A stretch of DNA of 64,000 bases from HKCCE3408 sp039191215 (GTDB lineage Bacteria > Pseudomonadota > Alphaproteobacteria > Rhodobacterales > Rhodobacteraceae), in NCBI GenBank assembly GCA_039191215.1, contig JBCCXT010000003.1:1-64000 (forward strand), written 5' to 3'. Of this stretch, positions 25,069-33,472 are shown piece by piece. The notes under the pieces were generated by a model. It saw nothing but the letters and a program-made list of their open reading frames with translations. It made no database searches and was not told where the DNA came from. Made by a program: the position numbers and the translations under genes. Position 1 is the first letter of the stretch; every line of letters begins with the position of its first letter.

Positions 25069-25088
25069 GGCACGGGCCACTGCGCCAA

Positions 25089-26327
25089 TCAGGCCGCCTG
25101 CGCGGCTAGGGGCCGCTCTCGGATTGGCAGATGCACAATCGCGCTCAGCGCGCCGACAGCGACACCAACCCACCACACAGCGGTGTAGTTGCCGTAAATG
25201 TCGAACATCCACCCGCCCAGCCAGACGCCCATGAAGCCGCCCAGTTGGTGGCTGAAGAACACGATACCATAAAGTGTGCCCATATAGCGCAGTCCGTAGA
25301 TGTAGCCCACGAGGCCCGAGGTAAGCGGAACCGTAGCAAGCCAGAGTGATCCCATGACCACTGAGAACACCACAACCGATAGCGGCGTGATCGGCAGAAG
25401 GATGAAGATACCCGCTGCAATTGTGCGGCCAACATAAATCCCCGCCAGCAGGTATTTGCGGCTGTAGCGGCTGCCCAGCCAGCCGGCCAACAGCGTGCCA
25501 CCGATATTGGCGAAGCCGATGATCGCAATCGCCGCCGCGCCCAAGGCGGACGTGGTGGTGATGCCGACATTATGCAGCAATGACCCCGACGCGATTGGTC
25601 CGCAGAATTCGGTGATGAAGGCCGGAAAATGCGCGACCACAAAGGCCAGCTGATACCCGCAGGAGAAAAAGCCCACAAAGATCAGCGTGAACGACGGGTC
25701 GCGCAGGGCCTTGCCCAGGATCTGTCGTAGCGTTTCCTCTAGCTCAGCTTTGGAGGCCATTTCAGGCGCCCGCAGCATCGGCAAAAACAACAGCGCCGCC
25801 AGGATCACGACGGCAAGAATGATCATGACCGTCTGCCAGGGATAGCTGCTGAGAAAGAGCTCGGTCAGGGGTGGTCCGACAAGCTGGCCTGCCGATCCGG
25901 CCGCCGTCGCAATCGCCAGAGCCATCGACCGGTTCTTGTCAGAGGCTGCCCGCCCGACCATGGCCAGGATCACGCCAAAGCCCGTACCGGCGATGCCAAA
26001 CCCGATCACGGCGTTCAGCAATTGGTGGCCCAAAGGTGTGATCGCATAGGCCGAGAGCACCAATCCCACCGCGTAGAGTACGATGCCTGAGATGATCGCG
26101 ATCCGGTCGCCGACTTTTTCGGCATACGCACCAAAGAGCGGCTGGCCTATCCCCCAAAAGAGCGCTTGGATTGCCAGTGCAAGGCTGTAATCGCCGCGTG
26201 ACCAACCAAACTCAACCGAGATCGGGATCTGAAACAGCCCAAAGCTCGACCGGATCGCGTTGCCGAGCAGCAGGATAAAAGCGCCACCGAGCAAAACCGG
26301 CGTGATGAGGGCAAGCTTGCGTTCCAT
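25089..26327 (-). CDS. Major facilitator superfamily transporter
   Basis: The 412-residue membrane protein has twelve hydrophobic segments and the MFS loop 2-3 motif as GQPLFGAYAEKVGDR (about 61-75). A matching segment begins the second half (GTLLAGWLGSRYSRKYLL). A hydrophilic central loop (about 195-215) joins the halves. It resembles monocarboxylate/oxalate-type carriers in general shape, but no substrate can be named. I use the ATG at 26327; a TTG 21 codons upstream gives an unlikely charged extension, and neither start has a good Shine-Dalgarno. Confidence 0.88.
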   Translation of the reverse strand: MERKLALITPVLLGGAFILLLGNAIRSSFGLFQIPISVEFGWSRGDYSLALAIQALFWGIGQPLFGAYAEKVGDRIAIISGIVLYAVGLVLSAYAITPLGHQLLNAVIGFGIAGTGFGVILAMVGRAASDKNRSMALAIATAAGSAGQLVGPPLTELFLSSYPWQTVMIILAVVILAALLFLPMLRAPEMASKAELEETLRQILGKALRDPSFTLIFVGFFSCGYQLAFVVAHFPAFITEFCGPIASGSLLHNVGITTTSALGAAAIAIIGFANIGGTLLAGWLGSRYSRKYLLAGIYVGRTIAAGIFILLPITPLSVVVFSVVMGSLWLATVPLTSGLVGYIYGLRYMGTLYGIVFFSHQLGGFMGVWLGGWMFDIYGNYTAVWWVGVAVGALSAIVHLPIRERPLAAQAA

Positions 26328-26410
26328 AAGTCGGAAGGTGGCGGCTTGGCCGTGCCGGGTCAAATCGAGAATTTTGATGTACCAGTTCAAAGGGATTTGT
26401 GCGAAGCCAC

Positions 26411-27490
26411 ATGTCCATGGGGCAGGAGCTTACCGCACTTTACGACACGCGCGTGGCCGAAGGATTGCTGCGCCGGGACCCCGCGCAACGTGACGCGCTT
26501 GAGCGGCTGGAGCCGACCCGCGCTGCGCTTGAAACCGTGCGGCCCAAGGGATTTCTCGACCGGTTCCGAAAGGCCGAAGCGCCAAGCGCGCGGGGCCATT
26601 ATATCTGGGGCGGCGTTGGGCGCGGCAAGTCGATGATCATGGATCTCTTCCATGCCCATACCGGGATAGCGGCCAAAAAACGCGTCCACTTTCATGCCTT
26701 CATGCAGGACGTCCAAGCCGCATTGCATGCGGCGCGGCAAACAGGTGTCGATGATGCGATCAAACCGGTGGCCGACGACATCGCCGCAAATGTGCGTCTT
26801 TTGTCCTTCGACGAGATGCAGATCACCGATATTGCCGATGCAATGATTGTGGGCCGGCTGTTTGAGCGGCTGTTTGCGGCCGGTGTGACCATTGTGACGA
26901 CCTCGAACCGGCCGCCGAAAGACCTCTACAAAGACGGGTTGAACCGGCAACTCTTCCTGCCGTTCATCGAGCTGCTGGAGGCTAATTTGGACGTCTTCGA
27001 GCTCCATGCCGACACCGATTACCGACAGGACCGGCTGGCTGGCGAAAAGGTCTACTTCACGCCCGCGGGTCGCGCGGCACGCATGTCGATCGATCTGATC
27101 TGGAAAGATTTAACGGCCGGTCGGGAGGAGGCTTTAACATTGATGGTCAAGGGCCGCGAGGTGGTTTTGCCGCGGTTTTGGGGAGGCCAGGCCCGCGCGG
27201 GTTTTTGGGATCTCTGTGGCCAGCCCCTGGGGCCTGCGGATTATCTCGCCATTGCCGAGGCGACGTCCCTGTTGGTCCTGGAAGACGTGCCGCAGCTTGA
27301 CGCCAGCAAGTTTAACGAGGCGAAACGTTTCGTGACCCTGGTTGACGCGCTTTATGAGGCCAAGACGAGGCTGATCATGTCGGCTGAGGCGGCGCCAGAA
27401 GCGCTCTATGTGGACGGGGCTGGCAGTTTCGAGTTTGAACGCACCGCCAGCCGCCTGCGCGAAATGCAGGCCGCCGATTGGGGCCGATAG
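26411..27490 (+). CDS. zapE: ZapE, AFG1-type cell-division ATPase
   Basis: ZapE is a P-loop ATPase of the AFG1/LACE1 family that associates with the Z-ring in proteobacteria. About 359 residues. Walker A is WGGVGRGKSMIMDLF (about 61-75) and Walker B is SFDEMQITDIADAM. The family motifs TSNRPPKDLYKDGLNRQLFLPFI and DYR follow, and R/W-rich C-terminal motifs are present. The ATG at 26411 is used; a GTG at 26399 and an ATG at 26417 are possible, and no clear ribosome site separates them. Confidence 0.93.
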   Translation: MSMGQELTALYDTRVAEGLLRRDPAQRDALERLEPTRAALETVRPKGFLDRFRKAEAPSARGHYIWGGVGRGKSMIMDLFHAHTGIAAKKRVHFHAFMQDVQAALHAARQTGVDDAIKPVADDIAANVRLLSFDEMQITDIADAMIVGRLFERLFAAGVTIVTTSNRPPKDLYKDGLNRQLFLPFIELLEANLDVFELHADTDYRQDRLAGEKVYFTPAGRAARMSIDLIWKDLTAGREEALTLMVKGREVVLPRFWGGQARAGFWDLCGQPLGPADYLAIAEATSLLVLEDVPQLDASKFNEAKRFVTLVDALYEAKTRLIMSAEAAPEALYVDGAGSFEFERTASRLREMQAADWGR

Positions 27491-27533
27491 AAGCCGTATC
27501 TCTGCGCTTCGCATTTGATATAGTCTATGACCC

Positions 27534-28046
27534 ATGGCCGATCTGCCACCTCTTGCGCTTTCCGTGCGCCAGCCCTGGGCTTGGGCCATCTTATGTGCGG
27601 GTAAGGACATCGAGAACCGCAGCCTTGGTTCGATCCGCGCAGGTGGTATGGTGCCCGGTCGCATCGCGCTGCACGCCGCGGCTGACATGACACGGGACGA
27701 ATACCATTGGGCCCTTTGGCGTATGGGTCAGGACGGGATCACCGTGCCATCGGCTGATACGCTGGTCCGGCGCGCCATCATCGGCAGCGTTGAGGTGGTT
27801 GAGATCGTGACGCACAGCTCAAGCCGCTGGTTCGGCGGCGCGGCAGGGCTGCGGTTGCGCGACCCACAGCCCTGCGACCCGATCCCCGCGCCGGGTGCGC
27901 TGGGCTACTTCGAATGGAGCCCGGGCGGCAGCGCGGCACCCGCTTTGCCGTGGATGTCACGCGATGGCGGCCCGGGGCTTTTCGCTGATCTGCCTGCCGC
28001 ATTCAAAGACCCGCCCAAACGGCCTTTCCGGTCAAATAAACCTTGA
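27534..28046 (+). CDS. ASCH-domain protein
   Basis: The 170-residue protein begins with the ASCH-type motif LALSVRQPWAWAILCAGKDI followed by ENRSLG, which matches the RNA-binding-like ASCH/PUA-related family. A RIALHAAADM strand and a GSVEVVEIV strand follow. The C-terminal 40 residues are Pro/Gly-rich and probably flexible. ASCH proteins are often uncharacterised; roles as nucleic-acid binders or amidohydrolases (YqfB) are known for some. It starts 43 bases after zapE. Function not assignable. Confidence 0.78.
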   Translation: MADLPPLALSVRQPWAWAILCAGKDIENRSLGSIRAGGMVPGRIALHAAADMTRDEYHWALWRMGQDGITVPSADTLVRRAIIGSVEVVEIVTHSSSRWFGGAAGLRLRDPQPCDPIPAPGALGYFEWSPGGSAAPALPWMSRDGGPGLFADLPAAFKDPPKRPFRSNKP

Positions 28047-28142
28047 AATCAAGGATACCAGCATTGGCCATCTTCCATGGCAATGCGGGCCGACGATGGC
28101 TCCCGAAGGGGGCCTGAGGAGGCGTGCCCCGCCCGTTCCGGA

Positions 28143-28664
28143 TCAGCTCACCGGCACCTGATTGGCACAATTCGCTTCTTCGCCAGGCCCCGCTGCTGGG
28201 AAAGGAGTTGCCGGCTCGATCGAGCTGTCGGTGATCCAGGTATTGTCGATGCAGACATCCTGAAAGAGATTACCGCCGTTGAAGCCAAATCCCCCGGGCC
28301 CGCAATCATTGACCTCTCCATTGGCATTCCATTGCTGGTAGCTCTGCTCGATTGATGAACCGCCAGTGGGAAATTCAAGGCTGCGCGTATCGAAGTAAAG
28401 CTCCCACGAGGTTGTCGGCGTCAGCTGGTCGAGCGACCAGGACCCAACCGGCACCTCATTCAACAGCCCAACGATGCGAAACTCCGTCACTTGCGCCTCA
28501 GTGATGACGCCCGTGCCCAAGAGATCGGCAGCAAAACCGATGACGCCGCGCATCGTGTAGCCGGAATTGCCGAACCAACAGAACTCAAACCGCGCCGTCT
28601 CGGCAGTTTGAGCGGATGTGGCCAGGCTGAGGCCAAGGGCCGTTGTGATGAAAGACATGCGCAT
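28143..28664 (-). CDS. Secreted hypothetical protein
   Basis: The 173-residue product has a short signal peptide (MRMSFITTALGLSLATSAQT, cleavage likely after residue 21). The mature part has no motif I recognise: about four cysteines (including FEFCWFG and VNDCGPGGFGF), many aromatic residues and Gly/Asn-rich loops, which suggests a small disulfide-stabilised periplasmic beta protein. It is convergent with the ASCH gene and about 220 bases before folC's stop, with its own upstream gap. Confidence 0.7.
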   Translation of the reverse strand: MRMSFITTALGLSLATSAQTAETARFEFCWFGNSGYTMRGVIGFAADLLGTGVITEAQVTEFRIVGLLNEVPVGSWSLDQLTPTTSWELYFDTRSLEFPTGGSSIEQSYQQWNANGEVNDCGPGGFGFNGGNLFQDVCIDNTWITDSSIEPATPFPAAGPGEEANCANQVPVS

Positions 28665-28926
28665 GGTCTAAGCCTTAGCGGCCCTGCGCACGCCGTCAAT
28701 ATCGACATGACCCAAACGCGCATCGGGCCGCTACCGAACTGAGCGGCCTCCGGCCGCACACGATTGTGCGTTTTGCGTTGAGTTTCCTGGCTGTCGTTAA
28801 CGCCACGAGGGCCGTGGGCTTCGGTTGGCCAGCCTCTCAGAGCGAACGGCTACCGCAACTTCGCCGGTATCAGGCATCCTTGCGCCGCTAAGAACCAAAT
28901 TAGTCGAATGTCGCTATGAGCTCCGC
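28665..28926. other. Gap between secreted hypothetical gene and folC
   Basis: About 260 bases hold no convincing gene on either strand. A GCGGCC/GGCCGC hairpin with a three-base loop occurs near 28743-28757 with no T run. The promoter of the secreted protein should lie here but I could not identify its boxes. Confidence 0.4.
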
Positions 28927-30192
28927 TTAGCTATGATCCTTCAGGATATCACCCGCGAGGTAGAGAGAGCCGCAAATCAGGATGCGCGCCTGGGCGTCTT
29001 GGTTCGATATCTGCGCAACCGCCTCAGCGACCGTATCAGCAATATGCGCCTTGTGACCGGCTACCAGGGCCGCGGCTTGGGTCTCGGCCGCACTGAGCGT
29101 CGCGGGCTGGCCCGGGATCGTGACGGCATACAAACCTTCGCTCAGCGGGACGAGGTGCAGCAAATAGCCATCGACATCTTTGTTGCGCAGCATGCCGACG
29201 ATCAGATGCGTCGGTCTTTTGGTCAGATCTGCAAGCGTAGCGGCGATTGCTTGCGCGGCATGGGGGTTGTGGCCCCCGTCGAGCCATATCTCGGCCTCTG
29301 GTGCGTGCTCCAGAAGCGGGCCTTGGCGGAGCCGCTGCATTCTTGCGGGCCAATAGGGCTTTGTAACGGCGACAACCGGTTCACCTCGACCGATGGACCT
29401 GAGCGCTGCAAGCGCGATGCCGGCATTCTCGATTTGGTGCGGTCCGTGCAGCGCCGGTAACGGAAGATCCAAAAGTCCTGTTTCATCTTGGAAAAACAAC
29501 CGCCCATGCTCAGTGCCGACGTGCCAGTGTTGGCCCATAGCATAGACCGGGCAGCCCAGCCGGGCGGCCTGACGCTCGATCACGTCCAGCGCTGCAACGT
29601 GCTGTCGGCCGACAATCACCGGGACGCCGCGCTTTAGGATACCGGCTTTTTGCGCCGCAATATCTTCGATCCGATCGCCAAGAAATTGTTGGTGGTCGTA
29701 ATCGACGGGGGTAATGATTGTCAGTTCAGGTCGTGCCACCACATTGGTACTGTCCAGCAGCCCCCCCAACCCAACCTCCAAAATCGTGTAATCCGCCGGG
29801 GTGGTCGCGAAGGCCTGCAGCGCGGCGGCGGTTGTGATCTCAAAATAGGTGATCGGGTCGGGGCCATTTGCTGCCAGGCAATCGTCAAGGATGACCGATA
29901 GCGCCTCTTCGCCGATCAACTCACCTGCAACGCGAATGCGTTCATGGAAGCGCACAAGGTGGGGCGACGTATAGGCATGGACCTTCAGGCCTGCGCCTTC
30001 GAGCCCTGCGCGGATCATCGCCTGTGTTGAGCCTTTGCCATTGGTACCTGCGATATGGATCACAGGCGGCAGGCGGTCTTGAGGATTGTCGAGCGCGCCG
30101 AGGATGCGCCACATTCGGTCTAGCGTCAGGTCGATCAGCTTGGGGTGAAGCTGCATCATCCGGTCGAGAAGGAGATCAGAACGTGGTTTCAT
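28927..30192 (-). CDS. folC: Bifunctional folylpolyglutamate synthase / dihydrofolate synthase
   Basis: FolC adds glutamate to dihydropteroate and to folates. From the ATG at 30192 the product has 421 residues. The P-loop is HIAGTNGKGSTQAMI (about 50-64), followed by the Mur-ligase-like centre with TSPHLVRFHERIRV and the ILEVGLGGLLDSTNVV motif, and a C-terminal domain with WLDGGHNPHAA. A TTG twelve codons upstream is possible but has no support. In many alphaproteobacteria it directly follows accD; here 323 bases separate them. Confidence 0.95.
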   Translation of the reverse strand: MKPRSDLLLDRMMQLHPKLIDLTLDRMWRILGALDNPQDRLPPVIHIAGTNGKGSTQAMIRAGLEGAGLKVHAYTSPHLVRFHERIRVAGELIGEEALSVILDDCLAANGPDPITYFEITTAAALQAFATTPADYTILEVGLGGLLDSTNVVARPELTIITPVDYDHQQFLGDRIEDIAAQKAGILKRGVPVIVGRQHVAALDVIERQAARLGCPVYAMGQHWHVGTEHGRLFFQDETGLLDLPLPALHGPHQIENAGIALAALRSIGRGEPVVAVTKPYWPARMQRLRQGPLLEHAPEAEIWLDGGHNPHAAQAIAATLADLTKRPTHLIVGMLRNKDVDGYLLHLVPLSEGLYAVTIPGQPATLSAAETQAAALVAGHKAHIADTVAEAVAQISNQDAQARILICGSLYLAGDILKDHS

Positions 30193-30515
30193 AGCGTGTT
30201 TCGTGGCGGTGAAACCCGCCGCTCGCAAGTGGATTGTGATCGCCAGGCAGAGGCCGGGTTGGTCCAGGACACGCCATGATGCGGTGTAGCGGATCGAAGG
30301 GGCTGTGTGCCATTAGCTCCGATGGCGCTATTTCAGGGTTGGCGCGGCTCCTCAGGCCCCTATTGGGCCGTCGTCGCCGCGCGTGCTTCGAGGCCGCACG
30401 GGCCCTTTGCGAGGGGTGAACCCCTCGCGCTCCCAGATCTTTCCGATCCGTGGTAACGCGGTCCGAGGAGTGGCTCCCTTTAGGGGGCCTGACGAGGAGC
30501 GCCACCCTTGGGATG
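30193..30515. other. Gene-free gap between accD and folC with a perfect 20-base palindrome
   Basis: No supported gene lies here; the one frame across it has no family features and no ribosome site. GCGAGGGG-TGAA-CCCCTCGC is a perfect inverted repeat at 30409-30428, with no T run after it on either strand. It could be a processing or pausing hairpin, or a relic of a REP-like element. Confidence 0.45.
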
Positions 30516-31442
30516 TCAGCTTTCGACCGCCGGATCGGCCTCGGACGCGGCTGGTGCAGGCGTTGGTGGCGGTAAATCACCCGCAATAGGCGGCGGTTGC
30601 CGCATAAGCATCCGGGTGATCGCGATTAACTCCTCGCGCAGCTTCTTGCGGTGTGAAACCCGGTCAAGCATGCCGTGATCTAACAGGTACTCCGCGCGCT
30701 GAAACCCTTCGGGCAGTTTTTCACGAATGGTCTGCTCAATCACCCGCGGCCCGGCAAAACAGATCAGCGCGCCTGGCTCCGCAATCTGTACGTCACCCAG
30801 CATTGCATAACTCGCCGTCACGCCGCCCGTAGTCGGATGGGTCAGCACAACGATGTAAGGCAGCCCCGCCTCACGCAGCATCTGGATGGCCACGGTCGTG
30901 CGCGGCATCTGCATCAGGCTGAGAATACCCTCTTGCATCCGCGCGCCACCTGCGGCCGAAAACAGGATAAACGGCCGGCCTAGCTCGGCCGCGCGGCTCG
31001 CCCCGGCAATGATCGCATTGCCGACATACATGCCCATCGACCCGCCCATGAAGGAAAAATCCTGCGCTGCCGTGACAATTGGCGTCCGGCCCATCTCACC
31101 TTGCGCAACCAGCATGGCTTCAGTTTCGCCGGTCGTTTTCTGCGATTGGCGCATCCTGTCCGGATAGCGTTTCTGGTCGCGGAAATGTAGCGGGTCCAGA
31201 AGCGGTGCGGGTACGTCGACTTCGGTGAAAACGCCGCCGTCGAACAGGGTCTCGAACCGGCGCCTGGGGCTGATGCCCATATGGTGGTCGCAATTGGTGC
31301 AGACATGCAGATTTTCGGACAATTCGCGGTGAAACAGCATTGTGCCGCATTCATCACATTTGGTCCAAAGGTTCTCGGGCATCTCGCGGCGCGAGAAGAT
31401 CGAGTTGATCCGCGGGCGGACGTAGTTGCTGATCCAGTTCAT
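30516..31442 (-). CDS. accD: Acetyl-CoA carboxylase carboxyltransferase subunit beta
   Basis: AccD is half of the carboxyltransferase that makes malonyl-CoA for fatty acid synthesis. From the ATG at 31442 there are 308 residues. The N-terminal zinc ribbon has CDEC and CTNC pairs (about 28-50). The crotonase-like core has FSAAGGARMQEG (oxyanion hole) and THPTTGGVTASYAMLGD. The last 25 residues are Pro/Ala-rich, as in relatives. The start is chosen for MNWISNYVRPRIN, the usual N-terminus; the frame runs 26 codons further without family similarity. Confidence 0.97.
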   Translation of the reverse strand: MNWISNYVRPRINSIFSRREMPENLWTKCDECGTMLFHRELSENLHVCTNCDHHMGISPRRRFETLFDGGVFTEVDVPAPLLDPLHFRDQKRYPDRMRQSQKTTGETEAMLVAQGEMGRTPIVTAAQDFSFMGGSMGMYVGNAIIAGASRAAELGRPFILFSAAGGARMQEGILSLMQMPRTTVAIQMLREAGLPYIVVLTHPTTGGVTASYAMLGDVQIAEPGALICFAGPRVIEQTIREKLPEGFQRAEYLLDHGMLDRVSHRKKLREELIAITRMLMRQPPPIAGDLPPPTPAPAASEADPAVES

Positions 31443-31498
31443 GAGTGCCTTAATTTGCCTGCCAGCAGGGAAATAAGCCGCGACGCTTGGAAATGCAA

Positions 31499-32394
31499 TC
31501 AAGCCCGGATCGCGACGCACGCTGCAAGCCAGACCAGCACCAGGTGCACAAGCAGAAGGGCTGTATCGACAAGGGCTGCCGGGTTAAAGCCAACGGCGCC
31601 CGCGTCGGCTTGATCGGGCTCTGGCAAGGCGAAGACCCAAAAGGCCAGCGGCGTCTTCGACCCGCCGTCGAAACCATAGATGCAAAACAGGCATTCGTTA
31701 TGGGCAAAGTGAAATCCCATGGCTGCGCCGAGCGTGCCGGAGCGCGCAGTCAGGTCTGCGGCGAAGAAGCCGAAAACGCCTGTATGGATTGGTGTTTGCA
31801 TGATCTCTGCCGTGCCAGCGGCATTCAAGACATTTGGCAGGCCAAAACGGCCGAGGGCAGCACCGCCCAGGTGATCGGGCTTCGAAAACGGGCAGCCAGG
31901 GTGCTTTGCACGAAGCCGCGAAAGGAGACCACTTCGGATGCGATTTGAATGCAAGTGGCGATCAGCGCCATCGGTAGGATCAAAAGCCAGGTGCAAAACG
32001 GGCGCGTTTAGACGGCCCGATCGGCGAAGGGCTGGACAAAGAGCAGTGCCAGGCCCAGCATAACGCCGCCCGACCAAGTCAGGGCACCAACGAAATCAGC
32101 AAACGCTGTTTGGCTGGGCGACAGAAAGCTGATCCAGCTCCGGTTTTGAAACAAGCGCAAGGCAATGCCCGCCGCGAGCCATATCAGACCCGTGCCAAGC
32201 AGCGAAACTGACGCCTCCAGCGCCGTGCCGCTGCCAAAAAGCCTGCTATAGCTTGCGGCGAAATAGGCGCCGCCGCCGACCCACCAGACAAATTCCACCA
32301 CCAGGACACCGCGTGCCAAAGTGTGGAGGCTGGCGGCGCCTTCGCCCTGTGGTGCCATGGCCGATTGCGCGGCGTAGGCACCGTGTCGCCTCAT
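31499..32394 (-). pseudogene. Broken CPBP (CAAX-type) membrane protease, paralogue of the gene upstream
   Basis: Read as one gene, this matches the intact CPBP protein encoded directly upstream (33323-32391), but it has two lesions. An in-frame TAA at 32008-32010 falls after FVQPFADRAV. About 160 bases later a one-base deletion in an A4 run on the plus strand (31844-31847) shifts the frame; restoring the base joins VLPSAV to FGLPNVLN. Between them the frame encodes LPMALIATCIQIASEVVSFRG. The catalytic EExxxR motif has decayed to SEVVSFR, losing the second glutamate. The downstream part still shows FFAADLTARSGTLGAAMGFH, almost the same as in the paralogue. Its first codon overlaps the upstream stop (ATGA), which marks it as an old tandem duplicate. 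Confidence 0.82.
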
Positions 32395-33323
32395 CGCCGC
32401 AAGACGCGGCGCAGGATGAGCCAGATCGCAGCGATGATTGCCGCGTCGCGCAGGACAATCAGGCGAAACAGGCCGTCGGGCAGGCTGCTATCGGGAATAA
32501 GGAAAAGCGCCAGGCCAGAAAGCGGGCCATCCATCGTCACCAGCAACAGCGTCAGCGCGTTGTTGATGAAGTGAAACCCCCAAGCCGCCCCGATCGAGCC
32601 GGTGCGCGCGGTCAGGTCTGCAGCCATGATGCCAATCGCAGAGATGTAGATCACAATCGCCCAAACATTTGCGCCAAGATGGCCGTAGGTGGCGACATGC
32701 AAAAGCCCAAATGCAATCGACGGCAGAACCATCCAAACCAGCGGTGCGCGAAAGCGCGCAGCAAGCTGTTGCTGGATATAGCCGCGAAAAAAGACCTCTT
32801 CGGCGCCGGTCTGAACCAAAACCATCGCGAGCGACATCGGCAAGAACGTGATCCAGATATTCAGATCAAGGCCGGGATCGGTCGCAACCCGCGGCGGTAT
32901 TACGAAAGAGACGGCCAGAATTGGTGCAGCGACCAACAGCGCGGTGCCAAAATCGCGCAGGCCTTGCGGCAGCGAACCCATCAGCGACAGCAGGCTGCGT
33001 CGATGCAGTAGACGGGCGGTCGCCCAAACGCCCAGCCATAGCGAAACAAAGCCTGCCAGGTGAAAAAGCGCAAAAGTTGGCGTTAGGCCATAAAGGATTT
33101 CTGCGGCAAGCGTGTATTGGCTGGCATGCGTGCCCTGCGCCACGACAAGCTGCATCTCCTGCAGCGTGGCCATGCCGCCATTGGCGTAACCGGTTGCCAG
33201 GATGATCACTGAGGCGCCGAGCTGCCAGACGACAAAGGCCAGCACCACGCCGACGCCCAGACGCCAAAGCTGCGATCGATCGCGGGCCGGGGCAAAGAAG
33301 CCCTCATGCGCGGGGTAAAGCAT
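32391..33323 (-). CDS. CPBP family intramembrane metalloprotease
   Basis: The 310-residue polytopic protein is a member of the CPBP/Abi family (type II CAAX-prenyl-endopeptidase-like). About eight hydrophobic segments are visible. The three catalytic motifs are intact: TGAEEVFFRGYIQQ (EExxxR, about 168-181), FGLLHVATYGH (FxxxH, about 203-213) and a late GFHFINN (HxxxN/D type, about 252-258). Such proteins are often linked to bacteriocin self-immunity or membrane-protein processing, but no peptide gene is visible nearby, so the role is unknown. The ATG at 33323 is used; the longer frame upstream overlaps the ilvD promoter region and is not family-like. Confidence 0.85.
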   Translation of the reverse strand: MLYPAHEGFFAPARDRSQLWRLGVGVVLAFVVWQLGASVIILATGYANGGMATLQEMQLVVAQGTHASQYTLAAEILYGLTPTFALFHLAGFVSLWLGVWATARLLHRRSLLSLMGSLPQGLRDFGTALLVAAPILAVSFVIPPRVATDPGLDLNIWITFLPMSLAMVLVQTGAEEVFFRGYIQQQLAARFRAPLVWMVLPSIAFGLLHVATYGHLGANVWAIVIYISAIGIMAADLTARTGSIGAAWGFHFINNALTLLLVTMDGPLSGLALFLIPDSSLPDGLFRLIVLRDAAIIAAIWLILRRVLRR

Positions 33324-33472
33324 CGAAATTGCCTGTACTGCTTGGGTATTTTCGTACGTTTTGTCGCACCATGCCTGTAAATTGCGCCTGCGGCAATCGC
33401 GCTTGTACCAAGTTAGCCTGAGCCCTATTGATTTTGCGCAAAGATCAACGAGCGATATTGGGGGGCCCCGCC

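Noticed and set aside
28825..29460. Plus-strand 211-codon ORF over the folC 3' end
   Set aside because: Antisense to FolC's C-terminal domain, no ribosome site, no motif.
31499..32394. Programmed frameshift or stop readthrough in the CPBP copy
   Set aside because: No slippery heptamer or stimulatory structure is evident at the lesions, and the catalytic motif has also decayed, so simple gene death is more likely.
32253..33011. Plus-strand 252-codon ORF across the CPBP genes
   Set aside because: It is an antisense shadow rich in Arg/Gln/His with no motif; the minus strand encodes clear CPBP catalytic motifs.
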